This document shows, one piece after another, positions 53,452-61,808 of a DNA stretch of 64,000 bases. Where the stretch lies: positions 1-64,000 of the forward strand of contig DASPRQ010000103.1 in NCBI GenBank assembly GCA_035624355.1, in the 5' to 3' direction. Source of the stretch: Usitatibacter sp035624355. Lineage in GTDB: Bacteria > Pseudomonadota > Gammaproteobacteria > Burkholderiales > Usitatibacteraceae. Every line of letters starts with the position of its first letter. Positions within the stretch are counted from its first letter, which is position 1. The notes below the pieces were generated by a model. The model was not told where the DNA came from. It did not search any database and saw only the letters and a list, made by a program, of their open reading frames with translations. The position numbers and the translations under genes were made by a program.

Positions 53452-54058
53452 GGTGGCCCACCTTGTCCTTCAGGGTGATCCACTCGAGCGAGCAGTCGGC
53501 CTCGACGTGGGGCTGGATCGCCGTCGGCGGGGTCTCGAGGCGGCGCAGCGTGCACCGGTCCACGGGGTAGAAGCCGCGCTGCGAGCGGGTGAGCTCGTCG
53601 AGGAAGCCGAGGACGTCGCCCTCGTGCAGCCCGCGCGCGCGCAGCTTCACGCGGCTCGCGAGGATGTCGATCGCGGGATAGACCCGCACGCCCGCGAGAG
53701 GGAGGGTGCGCTGGGGCGCGATCTCGTAGTCGAGCGTGAACAGCTGGTAGCGCGAGCGCAGCGAGTTCACGAGCTCCACCAGGTCGAGGCGCTTCTCGCG
53801 CTCCAGCAGCCCGCGGTCGACGAGGGTGCGGAACACCTCCGCCGACTCGTTCAGGCTCTCGCGCTCGCGCCGCGCGTTGTCCAGGCGGGTCCTCGCCTCC
53901 AGCAGGCGCCGGCTCGCGTTGGCGCTGTCGCGCGTCTCCTTGGTCCCGTACCAGTAGCTTCCGTAGACGATCGCGCCGCCGGCGAGGATGGCGGCCCCGA
54001 GGACCAGCCAGGAGGCCCTCAGCGCCTTCCAGCCCTCGGGGCTGAAGATGGGACTCAC
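53441..54058 (-). CDS. PilO/MshJ-like inner-membrane alignment protein
   Basis: From the GTG at 54058 the protein has 205 residues: a short cytoplasmic N-terminus, one membrane helix (about 15-36, WLVLGAAILAGGAIVYGSYWYG), a coiled-coil segment rich in Arg/Glu, and a small ferredoxin-like periplasmic domain. This layout is that of PilO/GspM-type proteins. It overlaps the GspL-like gene by four bases. It probably heterodimerises with that protein to link ATPase and secretin. Confidence 0.68.
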   Translation of the reverse strand: MSPIFSPEGWKALRASWLVLGAAILAGGAIVYGSYWYGTKETRDSANASRRLLEARTRLDNARRERESLNESAEVFRTLVDRGLLEREKRLDLVELVNSLRSRYQLFTLDYEIAPQRTLPLAGVRVYPAIDILASRVKLRARGLHEGDVLGFLDELTRSQRGFYPVDRCTLRRLETPPTAIQPHVEADCSLEWITLKDKVGHRAG

Positions 54059-55674
54059 GCGCCGCCCTCGTGGTCGCGCACGACGCGCAGCACGAAGCGC
54101 GGCTCCATCGTGGCGGGCTCGTCGGTGGATTGCACTCCCTTGATCTCCACCGAGGGCCGCGTGTCGAGCGGGCTCGCCACGACGTCGGCGTGCGTCTGCG
54201 GCAGCGCGGAAAGGTCCTTCGCGACGCCCTGCACCGCGTCCAGCGCGCCGCGGAAGTCGTTGCTGGGCACGCGCACCGTGCCCTCGACGAGCGCGACCTC
54301 GTAGCGCCCGCCGGAGAACGGGTGCTGCGCGGGCTCGACCGGCCTCGCCGTCGCGGCCGCGGACTCCTTGTCGACCGAGGTGACGGGCGGGGCCGGGGGC
54401 GGGGCGGTCTTCGCGAGGACGGGGGCCGCCTTCGGATCGTCCGTCGCGAGCCACGCGATCTGCGAGAGGCTCACCTCGGGGTGGCGCTCGAGGATCCGGG
54501 AGAGCGCGGCCGCGAAATCGGTGACCCGCGGGAAGCCGCGGATCGCGGAGTTGTAGAACGCCACCGTGTCGTGCATGGTCGAGCCGGCCGCCCCGAACGA
54601 CGGCAGCGAGCGGCTGATGCGGTCGTACTCCTGGTCGAACGAGGCGATCTGCTGCGACACGTGCTGGCCCTTGTCGCTCGTCTCGAGCGCCTGGCTCACG
54701 TTCCAGGCTCCCCAGGCGGCGCACGCGGCCAGGACCCCCGCCGAGGCGCGCACGAGGCCCACGCGCGCGCGCCGCAGGGTCTCGAAGCGGCGCATCTCGG
54801 CGGAGGCGAAGTGGTTCGCGCCCGGCCGCATGAGGAAGAGGTGCACGAACACCTCCTCCGCGGTCGACCCGAGCGGCGGGGGCTTGAGCCTCAGCTTGGC
54901 GGCGACCTGCTCCATGTCGAGGATGCGGTGCTGGATCTGCGCGAAGTCGCGCAGCGCCGGCTGCACGATCACGCGGTCGCTCGGGTGCAGCATCACGCAC
55001 ACCTCGAGGCGGTCGCCCTCGCCGAAGTGGCGCAGGCTGTCCAGGTACTGCCACGTGCGCGTCGTCTCCTCCGAGATCACGGCGCCGAGGCTCTGGCCTT
55101 CCTCCGGGTCGATCGGGGTGAGGCGGCTGAACTTCATCTCGCGGTCGCGGAAGTAGGTCTGCCGCATCGCCCCGCCCGGCGTGAAGGTCACGAGCAGCGT
55201 GTGCGGGAAGCCGAGGTCGAGCTCGTCGAGCATCACGCTGCTGAGCACGGCCGCCGAATGCACGCCCGCGAGCGGCACGCTCAGGCGCTCGACGGCCTCG
55301 AGCCAGGGCCGCAGGACCTCGGGGTTGGTGATCGCGGTGTACAGGACGCGGTCGTCGCGCCGGCCCTCCGGCTCGCGCCCCTGCACGACGGCGTAGCGGT
55401 ACGGGGTGTTGCGGAACATCTGGGCGAGCTTGCGGGCGAGGATCGCCTCGCGGTCGCGGCCGCCCACGTGCGGGATGGTGTCGAGCCGGAAGTCCTCCTC
55501 GGCGAGGTCCGTGAACAGGTGGACCGGAACGCCGGCGAGCGTGGCGAGGTGGCGCTCGAACTCCGCCGCGCCCGCGCCCGACGCGGCGAACTCGCGCCGC
55601 GTGGTGATGCGCTTGCCGCTCGTCACCATGCTCACCAGGCGGCTGTTCGTGAGGTAGATGAAGTGTCGCGACAC
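54055..55674 (-). CDS. GspL/MshI-like protein combining PilM-like and PilN-like regions
   Basis: The 539-residue protein has a cytoplasmic N-terminal part (about 1-305) with actin-like strands (HFIYLTNSRLVSMV, LLVTFTPGGAMRQTYF). A single membrane helix follows at about 307-327, and then a periplasmic part with a Pro/Ala linker and a PilN-like domain. Type IV pilus systems usually split this into PilM and PilN; here it is one chain as in type II secretion GspL. The start is GTG 55674. It follows the platform protein by 9 bases. Confidence 0.68.
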   Translation of the reverse strand: MSRHFIYLTNSRLVSMVTSGKRITTRREFAASGAGAAEFERHLATLAGVPVHLFTDLAEEDFRLDTIPHVGGRDREAILARKLAQMFRNTPYRYAVVQGREPEGRRDDRVLYTAITNPEVLRPWLEAVERLSVPLAGVHSAAVLSSVMLDELDLGFPHTLLVTFTPGGAMRQTYFRDREMKFSRLTPIDPEEGQSLGAVISEETTRTWQYLDSLRHFGEGDRLEVCVMLHPSDRVIVQPALRDFAQIQHRILDMEQVAAKLRLKPPPLGSTAEEVFVHLFLMRPGANHFASAEMRRFETLRRARVGLVRASAGVLAACAAWGAWNVSQALETSDKGQHVSQQIASFDQEYDRISRSLPSFGAAGSTMHDTVAFYNSAIRGFPRVTDFAAALSRILERHPEVSLSQIAWLATDDPKAAPVLAKTAPPPAPPVTSVDKESAAATARPVEPAQHPFSGGRYEVALVEGTVRVPSNDFRGALDAVQGVAKDLSALPQTHADVVASPLDTRPSVEIKGVQSTDEPATMEPRFVLRVVRDHEGGA

Positions 55675-55683
55675 GCGCGCTCC

Positions 55684-56886
55684 CTAGAACTTGATCTTCG
55701 CGATCACGTCGTAGATCGGCAGGAAGATCGAGTAGAGGATCGCCACGATGAGCAGCCCCAGCACGACCGTCGTGGCCGGCCCCAGCATCTGCTGCATGCG
55801 GTCGATGCGCTCGCTCACCTCGCGGTTGAAGAAGTAGCTCACGTTCGAGAGCGCCGCGTCGAGGCCCCCCGTCGTCTCGCCCACGCGCAGCATCCGCAGC
55901 ACGAGCGGCGGGAAGAGCTTGGTCGCGACGAAGGCCTGGGTGATGCCCTGGCCCTCGGAGATGCTGCGTCCGACGCGCTGCAGGCCCTCCTCCATCACGC
56001 GGTTGCCCACGATCTTCTCGCAGATCTGGATGCAGTCGAGCACGCTGATGCCGGAGCGGTACAGCATCGCGAAGTAGGTGGAGAAGCGCGCGAGGATGAT
56101 GCGCTGGCGGATGGGGCCCAGCACGGGCAGGCGCAGCGACAGGGAGTCGATCGCGCGCTGCGCCGAGTCGTTGGTGCGCGCGAAGATCCAGGCGCCGACC
56201 CCGGCCGCCACCGGCACGCCGAGCAGCAGGTACCACCAGCGGACGAAGATGGCCGAGAGCTTCACCATGATCTCGGTCTCGGGCGGCAGCTTCGGCACCA
56301 TGCTGCGGAAGGCCGAGGCGAGCTGCGGCACGAGGAAGATCATGAGCACGAAGATCACCGCGATGATCACGGCGAGCACGATCGTGGGATAGACGAGCGC
56401 CTTGCGCGCCTGGGCGGCGATCTCGTCCTGCCACTTGAGGTTCTCGGAAAGCTTGTCCAGGACCTCCGTGAGCTGGCCGCTCTGCTCGCCCGCGCGCACC
56501 AGGGCCACGAACACCGTGTCGAAGCAGTAGGGATGGTTCGCCATCGCCTCCGAGAGCTTGAGCCCTCCCTCGATGTCCTCGAGCAGGCTCGCGATCACCT
56601 GGCGGAAGCCGGGATTGTCCACCGTGTCGCGCAGGTCGGTGAGCGCCTCGATGATGTTCACCCCGGCGTTGAGCAGCTGCGACAGGTGGAAGCAGAAGGC
56701 GATGAGCTCGGTGCGCGTGACGCGGCGCGTGCGCCGCGCCGCGGAGCGCTTCACGGCGTCGAAGTTGATCAGGTCGAGGCCGAGGCGCTTGAGCCTGAGC
56801 TCCAGGTCGATCGCGTTGATCGCGTCGAGGTTGCCGTTCGAGATGTGCCCCTCGGCGTCGACGGCGCGGTACGCGAAGAGCGCCAT
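55684..56886 (-). CDS. mshG: Inner-membrane platform protein, GspF/MshG family
   Basis: From the ATG at 56886 the 400-residue protein has two GspF domains (LIAFCFHLSQLLNAGVNIIEALTDL and LARFSTYFAMLYRSGISVLDCIQIC) and three membrane helices, the full PilC/GspF plan. It couples the cytoplasmic ATPase to pilin insertion. It starts MALFAYRAVDAEGH and follows mshE by 11 bases. Confidence 0.92.
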   Translation of the reverse strand: MALFAYRAVDAEGHISNGNLDAINAIDLELRLKRLGLDLINFDAVKRSAARRTRRVTRTELIAFCFHLSQLLNAGVNIIEALTDLRDTVDNPGFRQVIASLLEDIEGGLKLSEAMANHPYCFDTVFVALVRAGEQSGQLTEVLDKLSENLKWQDEIAAQARKALVYPTIVLAVIIAVIFVLMIFLVPQLASAFRSMVPKLPPETEIMVKLSAIFVRWWYLLLGVPVAAGVGAWIFARTNDSAQRAIDSLSLRLPVLGPIRQRIILARFSTYFAMLYRSGISVLDCIQICEKIVGNRVMEEGLQRVGRSISEGQGITQAFVATKLFPPLVLRMLRVGETTGGLDAALSNVSYFFNREVSERIDRMQQMLGPATTVVLGLLIVAILYSIFLPIYDVIAKIKF

Positions 56887-56897
56887 GCCCGCGCTTC

Positions 56898-58622
56898 CTA
56901 GATCACGCGGTCGGTGAGGTCGACCACGCGCGAGATCTCCTCGAGGCTGGTCTGCGCGAGCAGCACGCGCGAGATCGCGTCCTCGGCGAGCGAGCGGAAG
57001 CCCTTGGCCGCCGCCGCCGCGCGGATCTCGCGCCCGGTGGCGCGCCGCGCGATGAGCTCGTCGATCTCCGCGTCGAGCTTGAACAGCTCCATGATCGCGA
57101 GCCGCCCCTTGTAGCCGAGGTTGTCGCAGCGCGAGCAGCCCGTCGCCTGGTAGATCGGGCGCTCGTCGTCGGCGTCCACGCCGAGCAGGCGCCGCGTGGC
57201 CGCGTCCGGCGCGTAGGGCGCCTTGCACTGCGAGCAGAGCTTGCGCACGAGGCGCTGCGCCACCACGCCGATGATGTTGCCCGCCATGATGTCGGGCAGC
57301 ACGCCCAGGTCCATGAGGCGGGGGACCGCGCCGATCGAGGAGTTGGTGTGCAGCGTCGAGTACACCTGGTGGCCCGTCATCGCGGCGCGGAACGCCATCT
57401 CGGCCGTCTCCTGGTCGCGGATCTCGCCCACGAGGATCACGTCCGGGTCCTGGCGCATCATCGAGCGGATGCCCGAGGCGAAGTCGAGCTTCACCACCTC
57501 GTTCACCGAGGTCTGGCGGATCATCGCCATCGGGTACTCGACCGGGTCCTCGAGGGTCATGATGTTGATGCCCTCGGTGTTGATGTAGTTGAGGATCGAG
57601 TAGAGGGTCGTCGTCTTGCCGCTGCCGGTGGGGCCGGTCACGAGGATGATGCCCTCGGGACGCGCGAGCATGAGCTTGAGCGTCTTCAGGTCCTCGGCGT
57701 GCAGCCCCAGGTCCTCGAGGGGCACGATGCCCTTGTCGCGGTCGAGGATGCGCAGCACGATGTTCTCGCCGTGGGTGGTGGGCTGCGAGGAGACGCGGAA
57801 GTCCACCTGGTGGCCGGAGAGCATGAGCGAGATGCGCCCGTCCTGGGGGGCGCGCGTCTCGGCGATGTTCATCCCGCTCATCACCTTCAGGCGCACCACC
57901 ATCGCCGCCCAGTAGTTCTTGTGCAGGCTCCTGATCTGGCGCAGCACCCCGTCGATGCGGTAGCGGATGCGCAGGAACCCCTGCTCCGGCTCGAAGTGGA
58001 TGTCGGAAGCGCTGCGCTTCACGGCGTCGTTGAGCAGCGCGTCCACGAGGCGCACCACGGGCTGGCTGTACTCGTCGAAGTCGGCGGCGAGGGACTGGTA
58101 GTCGATCTCGCCCGTCTCGATCTCGTTGAGGATCCCGTCGATCGACAGCTCGAAGCCGTAGTGATGCTCGATGCCGATGGTGATGTCGGATTCGCGCGCG
58201 AGCACCTGCTCGATGCGCAGGTCCTCGCGGGCGGTCGTCCGGATCTGGTCGAGCGCCACGACGTTCGACGGGTCCGACACGGCCACGAGCAGCAGCTTCT
58301 TGTCCGCGTCGTAGCTCACCGGCAGCACGTGGTAGCGCCGGGCCATCTCCTTGGGCACGAGCGCGAGGGCCGCCGGGTCGACGATGGTGTTCTCGAGGTC
58401 GATCGAGACCTGCCCCAGCGTTTCCGAGAGGATGTCGCGGATCGTCGCCTCGGTGACGAACCCCAGGGTGACGAGGACCTTGCCGAGCGGCGTCTTGAAG
58501 CGCTTCTGCTCGGTGAGCGCGATGTTCAGCTGGTCCTGGCTGATGATGCCCTTGCCGAGCAGCGTCTGGCCGAGCGGGATCTGCGAAAGCGGCGACGCCT
58601 GTTGCTGCGGGACGGTGGCCAT
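56898..58622 (-). CDS. mshE: Assembly ATPase, GspE/MshE family
   Basis: The 574-residue protein has an N-terminal MshEN-type region (about 15-150) and a C-terminal ATPase with Walker A GPTGSGKT (330-337), Asp/His boxes (DPVEYPM, TLHTNS) and a zinc-binding CSQC...CSRC site. It powers fibre assembly. In MshE the N-terminal region binds cyclic di-GMP through two repeated motifs that start Arg-Leu-Gly. Here the first begins Pro16-Leu-Gly and the second Pro45-Leu-Gly, so ligand binding may be altered. It overlaps no neighbour but lies 4 bases from the TPR gene. Confidence 0.93.
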   Translation of the reverse strand: MATVPQQQASPLSQIPLGQTLLGKGIISQDQLNIALTEQKRFKTPLGKVLVTLGFVTEATIRDILSETLGQVSIDLENTIVDPAALALVPKEMARRYHVLPVSYDADKKLLLVAVSDPSNVVALDQIRTTAREDLRIEQVLARESDITIGIEHHYGFELSIDGILNEIETGEIDYQSLAADFDEYSQPVVRLVDALLNDAVKRSASDIHFEPEQGFLRIRYRIDGVLRQIRSLHKNYWAAMVVRLKVMSGMNIAETRAPQDGRISLMLSGHQVDFRVSSQPTTHGENIVLRILDRDKGIVPLEDLGLHAEDLKTLKLMLARPEGIILVTGPTGSGKTTTLYSILNYINTEGINIMTLEDPVEYPMAMIRQTSVNEVVKLDFASGIRSMMRQDPDVILVGEIRDQETAEMAFRAAMTGHQVYSTLHTNSSIGAVPRLMDLGVLPDIMAGNIIGVVAQRLVRKLCSQCKAPYAPDAATRRLLGVDADDERPIYQATGCSRCDNLGYKGRLAIMELFKLDAEIDELIARRATGREIRAAAAAKGFRSLAEDAISRVLLAQTSLEEISRVVDLTDRVI

Positions 58623-58626
58623 CGGG

Positions 58627-59817
58627 TCAGCGCTTCAGCTCGGCGAGGCGCCGCTCCGCGGCCGCGGGATCGAACTGCGCCGTCGCGCCGCGCCGCGATT
58701 CGAGCGCCTGGCGGTAGAAGTCGGCGGCGAGCTTGCGCTGGCCGAGGTGGTCCAGGCTCACCGCGAGATCGAAGGTGACGTCCGCGTTCTCGGGCTGGAG
58801 GCGATGCGCCTCGAAGTAGGCGGCCTGCGCCTCGCCCCAGCGCTCCTGGGAGGCGTAGAGGTTGCCGAGGGTGGCCTGCAGCGCGGCGCTGCGCGGGGAC
58901 GCGGCGAGCTCCGAGCGCAGCTCGCCCTCGGCGGCCTCGGGCCTGGAGAAGCCCGCCAGCGCCGCGAGGCCCGCGAGCGCCGTGGGATTGCCCGGGTCGA
59001 CCTCGAGCGCGCGCCGGTAGCAGAGCGCCGCGGCCGGCACGTTCCCGCCGCGGGCCTCGACGGTGGCGAGCCCGAGCTGCGCGTCGACGTTCAGCGGATC
59101 GGCGCGGACGGCGGCCTCGTAGCGCGTGCGCGCGGCATCGAGGTCGCCCGCCATGAGCGCCTCGTAGCCCGCCTCCACCTCGGGGGGCACGCTCGGGCCC
59201 TGCGACTTCGAGGGCGCGAGGCTCAGCGGCTCGGCCTCCACGGGCTTCGCCTCGCGCAGCAGCTCGTCGACGGGCCTCGCGGGAGCGGCCGGCGCGGCGC
59301 TCGCGGGCGCCGGGCCGGGCTGGGCGGAGGACGTGATCGCGGCGGGTTCCGGCGCCGGCGCGGCCGCGATATCGGGCGGGGCGGCGGGACCTGCGGACGG
59401 GGTCGAGGGCGCCGGCGCGTTGGCGGGCGCGGCCGGCGGCAGGATCGGAGCGGGATGGATGCGCGAGACCATCGCCGCGCGCGGGGCGAGCCCCTTCAGG
59501 GTGTACCAGACGTACGCGCCGGCCGAGAGGACCAGGACGACCACGGCCGCGAGAGTGGCCCACAGCATCCCGCGGCTGCGGGGCGCGGGCTGCGCCGCCT
59601 TCGCGTCGAAGACGGTCTGCGCGGCCTGCGCGGCATGCGCGTCGGCGCGTGCGGCCGCGGCGGGACCGCCCATCGGCTGCAGCTCGAGCACCGCGGCCGA
59701 AGGCGCGGCCGAGGGGGCGCCGCCCGCGGGCCGGGCCTCGCCCGCGGACTCCGGGGCGCCGCCCCGCCCGAGCTTCTCCTGCTCCGCGCGCTTGAGCGCG
59801 TCGAGCAGGAGGCTCAC
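58627..59817 (-). CDS. TPR protein, MshN-like
   Basis: From the GTG at 59817 the 396-residue protein starts MSLLLDALKRAEQEK, an N-terminus common in MshN-type proteins. It has one membrane helix near residues 81-100 (GMLWATLAAVVVLVLSAGAYVWYTL), a long Ala/Pro-rich linker, and C-terminal TPRs (VEAGYEALMAGDLDAARTRYEAAV, ALCYRRALEVDPGNPTALAGLA). It probably acts as a periplasmic scaffold for the secretin. The start overlaps the secretin stop (GTGA). Confidence 0.75.
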   Translation of the reverse strand: MSLLLDALKRAEQEKLGRGGAPESAGEARPAGGAPSAAPSAAVLELQPMGGPAAAARADAHAAQAAQTVFDAKAAQPAPRSRGMLWATLAAVVVLVLSAGAYVWYTLKGLAPRAAMVSRIHPAPILPPAAPANAPAPSTPSAGPAAPPDIAAAPAPEPAAITSSAQPGPAPASAAPAAPARPVDELLREAKPVEAEPLSLAPSKSQGPSVPPEVEAGYEALMAGDLDAARTRYEAAVRADPLNVDAQLGLATVEARGGNVPAAALCYRRALEVDPGNPTALAGLAALAGFSRPEAAEGELRSELAASPRSAALQATLGNLYASQERWGEAQAAYFEAHRLQPENADVTFDLAVSLDHLGQRKLAADFYRQALESRRGATAQFDPAAAERRLAELKR

Positions 59818-61676
59818 GAGCCACTCCCGGGCGCGGGAGGCGTCGGCACCACGGGCACCGGCTCGCCCTGCGGCAGGTGGCCCTGCTCGATGCGGTTGAG
59901 CTGCTCCTGCAGCTGCGGCAGCGGCGGGCGCGTGTCGCGGAAGAACTCCTCGTCGGGGAGGTACTGGCGGTACGGCGCGAGGTCGCCCTCGAGGCTCGCC
60001 TCGCGGATCACCACGGGGCGGATGAAGATCACCAGCTCGGACTTCTGCGCGGTGTCGTTGCGGTAGCTCACCAGGTCGCCGAACAGCGGGATGCGCGAGG
60101 CGACGGGCAGACCCGAGGTGCTGCCCTGGAAGCTGTCGAGCATGAGGCCGCCGAGGATCGCCGTCTGCCCGCTCGCCACCTTGAGCACGCTTTCCATCTC
60201 GCGAGTCTGGGTCTCGGGGATCTTGCTCACGACGTTCGCGGCCGCGAGCGACGGGTTGGGGTCGTTCACGAAGTCGATGATGCGCGTGATCGTCGGGCGC
60301 AGGTTCAGGATCACCATGTCGCCCGCGCTGATCTGCGGCGTTACGTTCATGATGAAGCCCACCGGCACCACGTTCTGCGTGGTGGTGAAGGTCGTGGTGG
60401 AGGTCGTCTGGTTGGTCACCGTGTCGGCCTTCACCGTGAAGTAGACGCGGTTGTCCACCACCTTCAGCACCGCCGTCTGGTTGTTGATCACCATGAGCTT
60501 CGGGCTCGAGAGCACGCGCGTCTTGCCGAAGGTGTCGAGCAGCTTCACGGTGCTGCTGAGGGACCCGCCCGCGGCCGCGTTCGGGTTGTTGTACTGGATC
60601 GAGAAGAACGGCGCGTCGGTGAGGTTCTGGCCGAGGAAGTTCTGGCGGATGCTGTAGCCCAGCCCGTTGATCCCGAGCGCCGACCAGTCCACGCCCGCCT
60701 GGTAGTTGTCGTTCAGCACGACCTCGACGACGGTCGCCTCGATCAGCACCTGGCGCCGCGAGGCGGCGGCCACCTGCTCGAGGAAGTCGCGCACCCGGGC
60801 CTGCTGGCGCGAGGTGGCGCGCACCGACACGATGCCGGTCTCGGGGTTCACGATCACGGAGGCGGCCTCGCGGAAGGTGAGCCGCTGCTCCGTCTTCTCG
60901 CCGGACTGCGCGGACGAGGTTTCGCCGGGCGTCTGCACGCTCGTCCCCGCGCCGCCCGCGCGCGTCGTGGCCGTGCGCGACTGGCTCGTGGCCGCCTGCG
61001 TCTGTCCCGTGCTCTGCACGAAGGTCTCGCTGCTGCCCTGCGGCAGGAGCTTGTCGGTCTCGCGCAGCAGGTCCTTGATGTTCTTCTCGAGCGTCTCCCA
61101 GAAGCGGTTCTTCGCGATGCCGGTGACGGTGAGGGTGGAATTGTTCGCGCTGCTGCCGCCGCCCGAGGTCACGCCCGGCGTGCCGGAGATCACCTGGGTG
61201 GCGATGCCCACCGTCTCGTTCACGTCGCGGTCCATGTTCACGTAGTCGACGTGGTAGTTCTGGAGGTACGGCGTGTCGCGCGTCACCGAGATCGTCTGGC
61301 CGTCCTGCTCCCAGCGCATGTCCACCTGGCGCGCCATGCGCGTGAGGATCTGCTTGAGGGTCTGGTCGACGGCGTTGAGCGTGACGTTGCCCTCCACGCC
61401 CGGCCCGATGTCGAAGTTCACCCGGGTCTCGCGCGCCATCGCGAGCAGCACCTCGCGCACGGGCTGGCTCACCACCACGACCGAGTAGCGGATCTCCTGC
61501 GGGACGGCGCGGGGGGCCGGGGGCAGCGGGACCGCGCGCACCGGCTGCGGGATCGACTCCGCGTGCGCCACCGTCTCGGGCTGGATGTGGGCATCGGGCT
61601 GCGCGATCGGGGCCGCGCCGCACGCGGCGAGCACGAGGGCGCAGGCGAGGCAGGGCGCGGCTGCGGGGAAACGCAT
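59814..61676 (-). CDS. mshL: Secretin, GspD/MshL family
   Basis: From the ATG at 61676 the 620-residue protein has a lipoprotein signal (LVLAAC), an STN/N0 domain (VVVSQPVREVLLAMARETRVNFDIGPGVEGNVTL), a variable Gln/Ser/Thr-rich insert, and the secretin core (VLIEATVVEVVLNDNYQAGVDW, VPVGFIMNVTPQIS, ILGGLMLDS). It forms the outer-membrane gate for the fibre. An earlier in-frame start at 61721 is less likely because it would bury the lipobox. It has its own promoter upstream. Confidence 0.92.
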   Translation of the reverse strand: MRFPAAAPCLACALVLAACGAAPIAQPDAHIQPETVAHAESIPQPVRAVPLPPAPRAVPQEIRYSVVVVSQPVREVLLAMARETRVNFDIGPGVEGNVTLNAVDQTLKQILTRMARQVDMRWEQDGQTISVTRDTPYLQNYHVDYVNMDRDVNETVGIATQVISGTPGVTSGGGSSANNSTLTVTGIAKNRFWETLEKNIKDLLRETDKLLPQGSSETFVQSTGQTQAATSQSRTATTRAGGAGTSVQTPGETSSAQSGEKTEQRLTFREAASVIVNPETGIVSVRATSRQQARVRDFLEQVAAASRRQVLIEATVVEVVLNDNYQAGVDWSALGINGLGYSIRQNFLGQNLTDAPFFSIQYNNPNAAAGGSLSSTVKLLDTFGKTRVLSSPKLMVINNQTAVLKVVDNRVYFTVKADTVTNQTTSTTTFTTTQNVVPVGFIMNVTPQISAGDMVILNLRPTITRIIDFVNDPNPSLAAANVVSKIPETQTREMESVLKVASGQTAILGGLMLDSFQGSTSGLPVASRIPLFGDLVSYRNDTAQKSELVIFIRPVVIREASLEGDLAPYRQYLPDEEFFRDTRPPLPQLQEQLNRIEQGHLPQGEPVPVVPTPPAPGSGS

Positions 61677-61727
61677 CGAGGAACGATGCGTAAGTATTTG
61701 TTTTACGAAAAGAACCGGCACGCCCTC

Positions 61728-61756
61728 TTTATATCTTTTTCGCCGGCGGAACGCAA
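61728..61756 (-). promoter_or_regulatory. Sigma70 promoter of mshL
   Basis: On the minus strand TTGCGT (61756-61751) and TATAAA (61733-61728) are separated by exactly 17 bases. The predicted start is about 45 bases before the ATG at 61676. It lies just past a terminator, so the secretin gene and downstream genes can be expressed apart from the ATPase gene. Confidence 0.7.
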
Positions 61757-61758
61757 TG

Positions 61759-61786
61759 AAAAATCCCCGGCGGCGACAGGGGTTTT
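61759..61786 (-). terminator. Probable intrinsic terminator between the ExeA-like ATPase gene and mshL
   Basis: On the minus strand AAAACCCC and GGGGATTTTT flank a 10-base loop and end in a T-run, 22 bases after the ATPase stop codon. The stem is short, so termination may be partial. Confidence 0.6.
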
Positions 61787-61808
61787 CGGCCTCCCTTGCG
61801 GGGGCGCT

